Translations under genes and position numbers: made by a program | From: Fragilaria crotonensis | Taxonomy: Eukaryota > Bacillariophyta > Fragilariophyceae > Fragilariales > Fragilariaceae | Direction of reading: 5' to 3' | DNA: 64,000 nucleotides | Assembly: GCA_022925895.1 (NCBI GenBank) | Contig: JAKSYS010000330.1 | Location: 1 to 64,000, forward strand | Shown here: positions 1 to 9,480 of the stretch, piece by piece | Layout of the letters: each line of letters begins with the position of its first letter | Numbering within the stretch: the first letter of the stretch is position 1 | The notes under the pieces: generated by a model | The model's input: only the letters and a program-made list of their open reading frames with translations | Database searches by the model: none | Told to the model about the DNA's origin: nothing

Positions 1-953
1 AGTCAGATGACGCCTCACTTAACTCAGAAGGATTGCCCAACAGCGGTATCGACTACTACCTCGATGAGACAACTATCTCAGAGTCGATGGGGAACTCAGG
101 CAAGCCGTACATGGTTTCTATCTCAGGGAAGACCTTGGACGACAACCTTTTAATGATCAAACGCGTTATCGAAGTCAACAAGAAGACAGGAAAAATATCC
201 TGCCTCGAACTCAACCTTGCATGTCCGAACATTATCGGCAAGCCCATTATTGCCTACGACTTTGAACAAATGAAAACGGTCTTATCCAAAGTAGCAGCCG
301 TCCCCGATATCCAATCTCTCAAACTCGGAGTTAAGCTACCGCCCTACTTTGACGGTCCTCATTTCGAAGCTGCTGCAGCTGTTCTCAATTCTCACAAGCA
401 CATTGTCGCCTATGTAGCGACAATAAATACGATTGGCAACGCCCTAGCGCTCGATGTGGTGGCCGAAATGCCATGCATCTCGTCCAACGGCGGTTTCGCA
501 GGACTTAGTGGGAAGGCAGCTAAATACACTGCGTTGGCCAATGTCCGCAAGATGCGTCTTCTTCTCGACAAGTCCATCGATGTTGTGGGCGTCGGTGGAA
601 TTGAAACTGGCCAAGACGCCTTTGAGCACATCTTGTGTGGGGCAACTGCTGTTCAAGTAGGAACCTGCCATTGGCGCGAAGGTCCCAAGTGTTTTGATCG
701 GATCCATGATGAACTTGTCACCCTGATGGAGCAGAAAGGGTACTCGAGCATTGATGATTTCAAGGGGAAACTGAAAGACTGGTCCAGGGAAGGTGCAAAC
801 ATTTCGCGAGCGGCGCGGAATTTAATGGGACCTGAAGCGGAAACAAAAGTTCAGGTTAGTGGTGGACCAGATCTTGCGATGGTAGTAAATGTGGTACTCT
901 TTGCTGTTGTAGCCATACTTCTGGCTGATAAGTTCGGGGTTGTATCCTTCTAA
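1..953 (+). CDS. DHODH: Dihydroorotate dehydrogenase, class 1A, 5'-partial, with a C-terminal membrane anchor
   Basis: Oxidises dihydroorotate to orotate in pyrimidine synthesis. The frame is open to the left edge (reading ...LNSEGLPNSGIDYYL), so the N terminus lies outside the window. Visible class 1A features are NLACPN with the active-site Cys at about nt 222-224, the segment GKPIIAYDFE, GVKLPPYFD, and the FMN-binding GGIETGQDAFEHILCGA and VQVGTCHWREGP. These resemble the Lactococcus PyrDA and trypanosomatid enzymes, not the mitochondrial class 2 enzyme common in eukaryotes. Class 1A enzymes normally end near FKGKLKDW; here about 60 extra residues follow and end in a strongly hydrophobic stretch (LAMVVNVVLFAVVAILLAD), which looks like a tail anchor. 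No frame break is seen. The family call is firm; the membrane attachment is inference. Confidence 0.93.
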   Translation, partial: SDDASLNSEGLPNSGIDYYLDETTISESMGNSGKPYMVSISGKTLDDNLLMIKRVIEVNKKTGKISCLELNLACPNIIGKPIIAYDFEQMKTVLSKVAAVPDIQSLKLGVKLPPYFDGPHFEAAAAVLNSHKHIVAYVATINTIGNALALDVVAEMPCISSNGGFAGLSGKAAKYTALANVRKMRLLLDKSIDVVGVGGIETGQDAFEHILCGATAVQVGTCHWREGPKCFDRIHDELVTLMEQKGYSSIDDFKGKLKDWSREGANISRAARNLMGPEAETKVQVSGGPDLAMVVNVVLFAVVAILLADKFGVVSF

Positions 954-1712
954 TGAAGTCGTGGGAGGAAGATTAATGTTACTAATCCCTGCGGACTGTA
1001 CTCGGAGTGCAGTTTAGGATGCAATCGTGCAGTGGTTTATTGATTGCAATTGCGAATAGTCAAGTTCAGTACAGTAGTACTCAGAGCTTCGAGTACCAGG
1101 AATGAATAATGTGATCCCTAGTCCCAAGGCACGTCTCTACTCTTGCGTCTGGGTCGTGTTCTCCGGTATTGTTGTATCATGGAACAGGCTTTATAGCATA
1201 TGGTGATGTTATAGGAGAGCTCAAAACCATGTACTTCTATTGTAGTACTTGTACTTGGATAACTTATCAGCACTTTCCGATTACTCTTGCAATACAACAC
1301 ACCAAGTACAATAGTACTCCGAGTGCTCGATCTGGGAGGAACTATGGACAAGTACTCCATTCTACGTATCATTTTGTGCGAATTCTGAATCCAGATTATC
1401 CATATGATATAGGATATAGGTCAACAGCGCAGGGTCCTCCAGTATCAAGTACGACGTACTTGTACCAGTTACTAGCTAGTAGTACTGTATTCATATACTG
1501 GGAACATGGACTACAACAAAGCAGGCGGCGCCCATCAATGATCGAGTGCATTCTGATATCTGGTTGTGGAGCCACTTGCATCCCCAATCCCCACTCTGCA
1601 CCCTGCATCGTGAGAACTGAAATTGTTTGCGACCTGCATCCTACATCAATTGACAGTTAGTCCACATGAAGTTTTTACTGATAATGCGAACAAAAAGCAT
1701 AAACTAAGAAGA
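954..1712. other. Intergenic, no gene seen; GTAC-rich
   Basis: No conserved reading frame is recognisable. The stretch is full of short GTAC/TAGTAC words such as GTACTCGGAGT, GTAGTACTTGTAC and TAGTAGTACTG. Open frames here have no family resemblance and overlap on both strands. Confidence 0.6.
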
Positions 1713-2612
1713 ATGTCTTCCGCCACAGAAGCCCTGAAGCTTGAAATCTCGATTGTCGAGGCCTTGCTGAGCCGGAAACGCGCCAGTCATGGTCGCACAA
1801 TCTACTACAAAAGAATGAAAATGGTCATGCAATGCATTCGAAAATGTTCTCTTCTTGACTTTGCCTCTCGTTTGAAGGGACAGATGCAAGATAGTGCCAA
1901 GATACATCAAGAATCTAATTCCGGAAAGCGTCAGGAGGAACTTGAGTATTTGACGCTCACGCTTTCTAACACCTTTCCAGAACTTGTCTCTCGCATCGAG
2001 CACGCCGACAAAGCTCTGTTCACCGAGATTGGAAGAGGCTTCTTCCTTCCATACTGTACAGTTGCGGTAGCTGCCCTCGCTCGCATTCGAATCTTGGTGC
2101 TACAGATGGGACACGAAGGGATTGCTGAAATGCACAAGGTTGGGATCGATCTAGCTCATCGCCTTCCCGAGTATGCTGTGGAGAACGAGCGTGACAAACA
2201 AGCATCTGTAGATACACACCATCTGAAGCTGCTGTACAAGAGTTTGGGTATTGCTTGGAAAGAAAAGAATGCCGCAATTGTTGACGATCTGTCGGAAACT
2301 TTCGACATCAAGGAGACACCGCCATCACGTCCCAATGAGGAGGTGAATGGCGACGGGTCTGATGCGGAGGATGTTGGATTGCACGTTGGCATGGATCGCA
2401 AGAGTGCAGTCGTTGCAGCACAATCTGAACGAGTAGATCACAATTTGGAGATTATGATGCGTACCAAAACTACGTTGTCAAAGGTGAAGAACGAGAGGAA
2501 ACGCAAACTCGACAAGGTTGAGGGACTGAAGGGGTTAGAAGCGGGGAAAGGCACAAAGAAGGAGAAGAAGAAAAAGAAGAAAGATTTCTTTGATGACCTA
2601 TTTGATGCCTGA
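1713..2612 (+). CDS. RMP1/NEPRO-like nucleolar protein (putative RNase MRP component)
   Basis: Encodes 299 residues from the ATG in a GAAGAATGTCT context; an in-frame extension upstream looks non-coding. The N-terminal part (SRKRASHGRTIYYKRMKMVMQCIRK) resembles the N-terminal helix of yeast Rmp1 and animal NEPRO, which begin with an N-Q-H-R-type segment and a basic helix. The block GRGFFLPYCTVAVAALARI corresponds to the second conserved helix of that family. The C terminus is a lysine-rich tail followed by FFDDLFDA, a pattern common in nucleolar proteins. In yeast and animals the family acts with RNase MRP in pre-rRNA processing. The match is by motif only and is divergent. It is convergent with the phenylalanine hydroxylase gene, with 20 nt between the stops. 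Confidence 0.55.
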   Translation: MSSATEALKLEISIVEALLSRKRASHGRTIYYKRMKMVMQCIRKCSLLDFASRLKGQMQDSAKIHQESNSGKRQEELEYLTLTLSNTFPELVSRIEHADKALFTEIGRGFFLPYCTVAVAALARIRILVLQMGHEGIAEMHKVGIDLAHRLPEYAVENERDKQASVDTHHLKLLYKSLGIAWKEKNAAIVDDLSETFDIKETPPSRPNEEVNGDGSDAEDVGLHVGMDRKSAVVAAQSERVDHNLEIMMRTKTTLSKVKNERKRKLDKVEGLKGLEAGKGTKKEKKKKKKDFFDDLFDA

Positions 2613-2632
2613 ATAGTGTAGTTATCACATCT

Positions 2633-4147
2633 TTAATTGCAAGGGTGTAGTTCCGTTGATGATTCTGCAACAGGTGCTCCTTTCGTGCGCCGAACTGGTC
2701 GATCGATGTACACACTGTCTGTTTGAGAGTTGTGGAGTGCAAAAAAGGGCCTGGGCAAGTCCTCGCAGAATCGTCTCATCCTCTGCTTGGCATCCTGCAA
2801 CGAGTCGGCGAGAAAGTACACTGGTTGATAGGTAGTAATAGGGAAAGACTGGCGAGCAGCAACCTCTGGATCCCATTCTTTGAGTTCTGGTTTTTGATCA
2901 AGACTGCCGCCACAGGCGTATTCCAACTCTCCGAAAGACGATAGCAAACCCGCGCCGTATGCTTTGTTCTTACCGTCCTCTCGGCAGAGTCCAAATTCGA
3001 CCGAATGCCAGTAGCAATGAGCCAACTTTTGAACATCGTCGTCCGAGGCACCCAAGCTTGCCAAGCCGATCTCCTGTGAAAAGTCGGCAAAGTCGTGATC
3101 CGCAAACATGGGTGCATGGCCCAACAATTCGTGACAGATGTCGGGCTCGGGAGTGTAGAGTGGATTTGAGTGGTGGCGGATGTATTGAGTGCTGAAAAAG
3201 ACACGAAAAGCCAGCCCATTCAGGAAATCACGTGAACTAAGCAGACCCGCAACCGGACGCATGCGGAAGTTCGTTCGCCTCTGGAGAAACTCGCTCACTT
3301 GTTGTTGTTGTGGAATGTTGTCACGTCTGTATCCACAGTGTTTCTTCATGAGCTCGAGAGAATGTATGTACTCCTTGCATGCATACTGTTCCCACAAGGA
3401 TTCCATCCTGTCCCAAACAGTCTCCCAGGTCGCGATTTCCTCAGGGGTGTACTCAATATAGTCTATGGCTTTATTCCAGCGATGGTTCAATGCGGACTGA
3501 GTAAGATTCGCACGGCGTTCTCGATAGATCTTGTCATTGAAACCAGGGTGGTCAGATTCGAGATCTTTGCCGGCGTCAAGTGTGCGACCTGCGATCAAGT
3601 CAAGCTCAGATATGTGTCGTGGGAACCATTGAACCTGCAGAGTGCAACTTTGTGAGAGCACTTCAATCTAGCTTCATAAGAAACAAATAGAACTTACCTC
3701 CTTCTCGTCGAGGATAAGTAGTTTGTCCGTCATTGGTTTGAGTGAATTCAACAGCTTCTCGATTCTCTCGTCTCCGCTCTGGCCGTCAAAATCTACGAAG
3801 AAATCAAACCGCTTTTCTCCCGTTGCGCTATCTTTGACAGGACGAGATTCAATTCGAGAAACGTTGACATCATATTTCCAAAAATATCGCAGGACATCGT
3901 GAAGGACCCCGACCCGATCGGTCAACTCCATTAGCAATGACGTCCGTGGTATTTCAGTCTGGAAAGTTGGCACATCAGAAGGCGGATGCCGTTCTTGATT
4001 TGGAAGAGGAGAGCTCTGCCTTCTTTTGTGAAAATTCACTTCACTTGCTGCTTTTGGCATTGTGGTCATGAAATAACGTGGAATAGGGGCTGGAGTCGAG
4101 AGGCTCCTGACACCACACAAGCGGCGCATTGTTGTGAACGAAAACAT
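2633..4147 (-). CDS. PAH: Phenylalanine-4-hydroxylase, two exons, ACT domain plus catalytic domain
   Basis: Converts phenylalanine to tyrosine with tetrahydrobiopterin (or another pterin), O2 and Fe(II). Exon 1 is 3698-4147 and exon 2 is 2633-3634; the 63-bp intron has GTAAGT...CTGCAG ends and is phase 0, joining ...LDEKE to VQWFPR, the family junction (VPWFPR in animals). The product is 483 residues. Residues 1-35 are Ser/Arg-rich and look like an organelle presequence. The ACT regulatory domain is about residues 68-145, with the IESRP motif at 99-103. The catalytic domain has [12 protein letters not shown] (iron ligands His318 and His323) and VEFGLC (Glu363), followed by [13 protein letters not shown]. 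All catalytic residues are present and no frame break is seen. The tyrosine or tryptophan hydroxylase alternative is less likely in a non-animal. Confidence 0.96.
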
Positions 4148-4422
4148 GGCCCAGAGAAAATATTCTAGACAAGAAGGGACACAACCGTGAATTCCCCGTA
4201 TTCAGCAGAGTGTTGATGGCTTGAGTGCCCTGTTGTTCGTCGCACCCCTTTTGACTCCGTACCAATGAGGAAGTGCACTGGTTTCGAACAAAATAGAGTT
4301 CAATGCTCTGTGGTGTCTCATGCGACGTGTGTCTTCGTAGAGATCGCAATCCCAGTTGAATCCCACGGCGGAAATTTTTCAATATCATCTGTCTATATAT
4401 TCTATATTTGTATGTACACGTA

Positions 4423-4448
4423 CCTGGCACCAGGCCGTGTTATTTGGG
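4423..4448 (+). repeat. hAT left end: 8-bp target duplication plus 18-bp inverted repeat
   Basis: CCTGGCAC at 4423-4430 is the left target duplication; CAGGCCGTGTTATTTGGG at 4431-4448 is the left inverted repeat and is followed by G5 runs. Confidence 0.95.
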
Positions 4449-4637
4449 GGTGTTTTCCTTATTTGGGGGTATTTTCCCCCAACGAAACCTCAAATTCACC
4501 CCCAACTAAGGCCACGTAGAATACGTAGGACATAGTATAACTCATAGATTTTGGCGGGAAGCGTCGTTGATTGTCGATCTGGCAGATTGCAATTGCAATG
4601 ACTATTGCTTTGCAAAACAAGTAGCACAAAGAAGAAG

Positions 4638-7032
4638 ATGTCTGCTCAGCTCAACAAGAAGAAAAAGAAGCATTGCAAGCCAACCCACTTCAATGAGAAG
4701 TGGTTGAAGGCCTATGGCCTTCACGTGTCTGCTAGAGATGCTGCAACAGGAGATGTTGCGTCTGTTGAGTGTAGGTTCTGTCGAGCCTTTGGAAAGGAAG
4801 TGCGTGAGGAAGTAAATGTGAAACGAGCTCCAACATCCAAAATCAAGATGTATACGAAGCCGTGGCGACAAGATCACATGAAGAGGCACATGCAGCAGCA
4901 TCAAGAGCGATCAAGGAGTACTTGTCCCTGTCGGTTTCGCAGAAAACTTCATACTTTGATCCCAGCACTGCTGGTGCCAGAAAGGAGGATTCGCCAAAAG
5001 GACGCTTCTTTCTACCGCCGCCAACCAACGATGAACAACTCAAAATATGGCCTGACAAGGCTATAGTGGAGGGAATAATTGGCAATTTGTTATTTGATCC
5101 AGATGATGACGAAGAGATCTCGACGAAGGAACGGTTCCTCTCGGTATTCAAGCTTCAAGACGATGATGAAGCTCTGGATGACAATCCTCACGAGGAGGAG
5201 GAAAATGCTGGCCTTGAACGGTATCTTGCAACTGTAAGATCCAAGCTTCAGTTCTACTCATGCATCAAAATGGTTTCCAGCGGACTTTCCTTCCGCCAGG
5301 TATCTAAGGTAATGCAAGACATGAAGGAAACTCTACGACTTGCTACACTTGGATCAATGAGCCCGCAAAAGGTGAGCAGCTATGTTCGAATTGCCTGCGC
5401 AGCAAATCTGCAGACCATATCTGCAATCTTGAAAGATTCTTGGGCGTTCTCTATCGCATTGGACGGAGGAAACAAGAGCGATACATCATACCTTGACGTC
5501 AGGCTTCGGGTTGTTTCAAATCATGGCGTGCTCTTGAACCTTCATTTGCTTGCCATTCCAATGCGGGAACGTCACACTGGAGAGCACATGTTTGAACTTG
5601 TCTCCACTGCCCTTGATAACCTTTCCCCCTGAGTGGAGGAGCCAAATTGTTTCAGTTACAACCGACGGCGCCTCGAGTATGACTGGTCAATATCGTGGAG
5701 TTGCCTCTCGTATTGCAAACGTTGCACTTCAAGGTTTCTATCGAGTTTGGTGTGCATTGCATCAGCTTGATCTCGTTTTACAAAGGCTGTACAACTCTCT
5801 ATGCGATGACTCGTATGTTGGCACGGTGACCTCTCTTACAGGCCACCTTCGGAGGCAGTTCAATCTCATTAGTGAGATGGGATCAAAGTGTCCACGATTT
5901 GTAAGCACGCGATGGATGTCCATGAGCAAGGTCGTGAAATGGTTCGTAGCCAATCGATTGCAAATCACAACTCATTTGGCAACGCGGAATGTGACCTGGA
6001 TGCCGACAGATCAATGGTGGATTGTCACATGTTGTCTGAATCGTGTGATGAAAATTGTTGATGTCGCAATTGTATCGCTTCAAGGCAAGCAGTTGCAGGT
6101 TTCAGCACAGCGTCAGATCCTTGCTGGGCTGATTGTTGATTTATGTCAGCTTGCTGATGGCCGGATTTTGGGACCGTTGACGCCGGATGCGATTGCGGAG
6201 TTGCACATGAACGACGACGAGGAGGAGCATGTGGTTCCGATCATTGTTGAACCTCCACCCGTTGTTGCTCAAGATCAGCGACCTACTGAAGGAAGTGTTG
6301 CAATGGAACCTCTTCGTCAACAAGAAGGAGCAGAACTTGTTCGAAGCGGCCATGTATCCAAGGGAAAGTATGCGATGCAGCTCGATGCAGCTCACTCGTT
6401 CATTGAGAATTGCGGTTGCTTTGTCATGGAGCGACTTCACGTCCTGTCCTTGCCGGGCGAAGGAGGTAATCTGTTGGGTTACGTACAGGTCTTGAAAAGC
6501 GTTGCACACATGTTTGTTGATCTGATCAACGGTATCGAATCTATTCAAGCCGAACGTGACGCTGCAAATGACTCTTCCGACTTCCTCCTCCCACCGGTAA
6601 CGCCATTGCAGCTCGTTGATGTGACAAATCGTGATTTCTCCATTCTCATCCAGCAGCAACGCCAGCGCCTGCTCCACACCTTTGATAATGCGGAGGTTGA
6701 TGCATTGGAGGAACTTTTCAATGATATGAAGGGACTCCTTAGTCAAAATGCACGTATCAAGGCCCTAGTTCAGACGGAGAAGCACTCGAGCTCATTTGTT
6801 GAAGCGTGGGCCCCATTTGATGACAACCAATTTGCACTGCTCAAGAGATTCTTTGGTGGCCTTGCATCTGTTTTCCCAGGTACTGCGACTGTGGAGTCTG
6901 ATTTCTCCTTGATCAATTGGGAAAAAGGACGACTACCGTGCTAGTCTCACCGATTTCTCCCTCGAGGGAATTCTACACAGCAAACAATACTTTGAATTGC
7001 TTGGAATTGCACACAGGATGCTTCCCGATTAA
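4638..7032 (+). pseudogene. hAT transposase, three frame breaks
   Basis: A BED-type zinc finger (ECRFC near the start, then HMKRHMQQH), a DDE core (VTTDGASSMTG at about 5655) and the hAT dimerisation region (PGTATVESDFSLINWEK) appear in order, but in three frames. Breaks fall near 4900-4915, at a C5 run at 5625-5629 (joining LDNLSP to EWRSQ) and at an A5 run at 6922-6926. After the last break the frame continues DDYRASLTDFSLEGIL and ends LPD-stop at 7030-7032, which restores the normal hAT C terminus. The ATG at 4638 gives MSAQLNKKKKK. As written it cannot make one protein; one-base corrections at each site would restore it, so consensus error or recent decay are both possible. Confidence 0.9.
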
Positions 7033-7165
7033 CAAGAATGCTAGTTAGCTAATGCCTAGTGTAATGGATGATCATCGGAGCATCTCGTCGCTCAGCCAGT
7101 GTATTTAGTGTTCCTCGTCGCATTTTGGGCGTGAAATACAGCCTTGAAACGCACTGTAATCGGTA

Positions 7166-7223
7166 CCCCCAAACAAACCCCCAAATAAACCCCAAATTTA
7201 CCCCCAATTAAGCTAATTGGGGG
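7166..7223 (-). other. Subterminal G-quadruplex motif and adjacent hairpin in the hAT element
   Basis: The plus strand has four C runs (C5, C5, C4, C5 at 7166-7205) separated by three 7-base loops (AAACAAA, AAATAAA, AAATTTA), so the minus strand fits G4+ N7 x3. It overlaps a hairpin, CCCCCAATTA - AGC - TAATTGGGGG, at 7201-7223. Confidence 0.75.
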
Positions 7224-7238
7224 TTTTGGGGGTAAAAA

Positions 7239-7264
7239 CCCAAATAACACGGCCTGCCTGGCAC
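7239..7264 (-). repeat. hAT right end: 18-bp inverted repeat plus 8-bp target duplication
   Basis: CCCAAATAACACGGCCTG (7239-7256) is the reverse complement of the left inverted repeat; CCTGGCAC (7257-7264) repeats the left target site exactly. Confidence 0.95.
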
Positions 7265-9480
7265 TGTACATATTCTACGCGTACTCCCGAATTCGGAATT
7301 ACTCCCCAGTTAAACTACTGTTATATGAATGCATTGATTGCGTAGTGGAGTACAAGTCTTGTACTTGTACTGGAAGGTCCGGCAATACGGGCGAAGTCTT
7401 GAATAAAGGAACTATGCGCGCCCGCCGGGAGGGAAACAAGTTCCGATCGATGTCTGGCTGGCGCAAAATTGGATGTGCCGGCGTGGTTGTGACACGGCTG
7501 ACGTCTGTAAAAAAGCGAAAAAAAATTTGCTTACGGAATGAATTGCTTACGGAATTTGCTTAGCCCATTCCTTAACCAGACAATTTCGTCGATACGTTAG
7601 ACCATTTTGGCAGGGTTTCTCCGAGTGTGGTCATTCTCGTGAATTTTTCATTCCTTAACCAGGGCTTTTTGCGATACGTTGGACATATTGGCCAAAGTAA
7701 TGACCCAAATCACGTTCAGATTTCTCACCGATTACGTTCAAATCGGGTTTGAGTGTAATCGTTGGGAAATCTGAAATGATTCCTCGATCATTTCAGATCG
7801 ATACGTTCAACTATTTGCTGACGTTGCTACGTATTCATTCGTAGCATGTTCCAGTATGAATGATATCGTGACGTCCGAAGTACAGTATTTCATTCGAATT
7901 CCTACTACAGTACAAATTTGCGGTCCCATGCATGCTTCATCTTGGCAAAACGTATTTTGCCATCATCAAAATTGATGTGAGGCTGATTGCGATTCCATGA
8001 ACAAGTGGGATGCATCAACACCAGCACCGCTTGATTTTAACAATCATTAAGAAGATATTCTACAAAAGCTACACTACGATCTGATTTTATTGTTGGGAGA
8101 GAGAAAGTGATAGCGGGATGTGATTGCACCGACGATGGCATCTTTATCTTGTTGTCGTGTTGCGTCAAAGGCCACGGGGCGCGCCAAGGTTCCTATGTAC
8201 TCCAGTTGTAGTACTGGTACCATGTATTCCGTATGCATATTTCCGTACATGCATTGTCTCCGTTGTCCGTCCCTTGTAATCCAGTACACTACTCGTACAG
8301 TATCTAATAGAGTAACTCGTACCTATAGTCCGTTACGGGCTAATCATCAGTCGTCAGTACGAATATGTCAAGTACTTACTGGAAATTTATCCGTCTTCAC
8401 GTTAAGGAATGCGATGCGATCGAATTGAAATCAACTCAAAAACGAAATAACTGGCTTTGGCCGGCCAGCTCGGGCCGGCGCGGTGGTTTTTGATACTTTC
8501 CAAAATATCCAACGTACCGTCGAAATTGTCTGGTTAAGGAACGGCCTTACCATACGCAAATTTATTGTAAGCAGAAATTTGCTTACAAAAATTGCTTACT
8601 GTAAGATTAAATTTGCTTACGGGGACTGTCTTTTCTACGTAAAAACATACCAATTTTCAAACTCTTGGAAGACTTGCTTGTACCTGGTATGGTATGCTCG
8701 TGCTATCTGTATTCTGTATGTACTGTCTATGCAGTATGCATACGCACACAATAAAAATCAGCCAATTTAACGTTAGACTCCACTACTCCACTACGGTACT
8801 ACTGCTCTACTACTACCGGTAGTAGCTATTCCTAGTAGATACAGTAGTAATAGATGTCCGTACTCCAGTGCAATCTGAAGAACAATTGAAATGTAATACA
8901 AGTACATAGTACTTCGTACTCCGAGTACTTCGTAGCTTCATAGTACTTACTGTACGATGACGAGTACAAGTCGATGACATATTTCTACCGGTAGATGACA
9001 ACTGTAGTACGTACTCCAAGATCCAATATTCTATGCATACGACTGAGTAAGTATTCCGGCGAGTACCCGTATTCGCAGCTCCCAGCCACGGCGAGGTTGG
9101 TGTACTACTGTACTACATTACTACGCGTCATGTAGAAAAGGAACGAGGTTACGCGCAGGCCAGACGTTGACACCAGGCAGTACTAATATGTATTACTACC
9201 GGTACTACTAGTAGTGGTACTCCGAATGCTGTGACCTGACAATCGGGTCATCGCAGCGAATTCTTGTCGATCACGGAGTCCATAATTACAACCAGGGATT
9301 GGAAAAATTATACTGCAGCCTTCCGAAATCGGTTTTCAGGTGTATCGGTCAGTTATCAGTATTGCAGAACAATACTGGTTAGTTACTTTAATGCCCCCTG
9401 AATCATTGGTCAGTATTCTATAATACCGTTGTTATCTTGAGACATTCAGTAGTATACTGTTGTTCTAATTTTAGTTTGGT
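7265..9480. other. Gene-free repeat-rich DNA
   Basis: No reading frame with family resemblance was found. It contains the inverted-repeat relic at about 7500-8640 and, at 8770-9240, very dense TAC/GTA/AGT words (for example CTACTACTACCGGTAGTAG). Weak open frames lie on both strands and are not supported. Confidence 0.6.
7500..8640. repeat. Inverted-repeat relic, about 1.1 kb
   Basis: TTCCTTAACCAGACAATTTC (from 7568, 21 bp perfect in all) is repeated as its reverse complement at 8521-8541. The similarity continues outward as ATACGTTAGACCATTTTGG against the complement of CCAAAATATCCAACGTACC. A third, partial copy (TTCCTTAACCAGG) starts at 7651. TTTGCTTACGG-type words cluster in both arms. There is no coding capacity inside; it resembles a degraded non-autonomous transposon. 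Ends and target duplications were not found. Confidence 0.6.

Larger units (their letters stand above)
4423..7264 (+). mobile_element. hAT-superfamily DNA transposon with complete ends
   Basis: The element proper is 4431-7256 (2826 bp). It begins CAGGCCGTGTTATTTGGG and ends with its exact reverse complement, giving 18-bp perfect terminal inverted repeats starting with CAG, as is usual for hAT. Both sides carry the 8-bp direct repeat CCTGGCAC (4423-4430 and 7257-7264), the expected hAT target-site duplication. Inside is one transposase reading on the plus strand, broken by frame shifts. Subterminal DNA is rich in runs of five G or C. Perfect ends and duplication indicate a young insertion. Confidence 0.95.

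Noticed and set aside
1169-1660. Long open frame upstream of the RMP1-like gene
   Set aside because: Composition follows the GTAC-rich repeat pattern, both strands are open, and no family resemblance.
2776-3219. Minus-strand open frame inside phenylalanine hydroxylase
   Set aside because: Shadow of the true PAH frame, which carries all catalytic motifs.
6141-6746. 201-codon minus-strand frame in the hAT element
   Set aside because: Antisense to the recognised transposase core; no domain.
8074-8428. Short open frames in both strands
   Set aside because: Repeat-type composition and no similarity.
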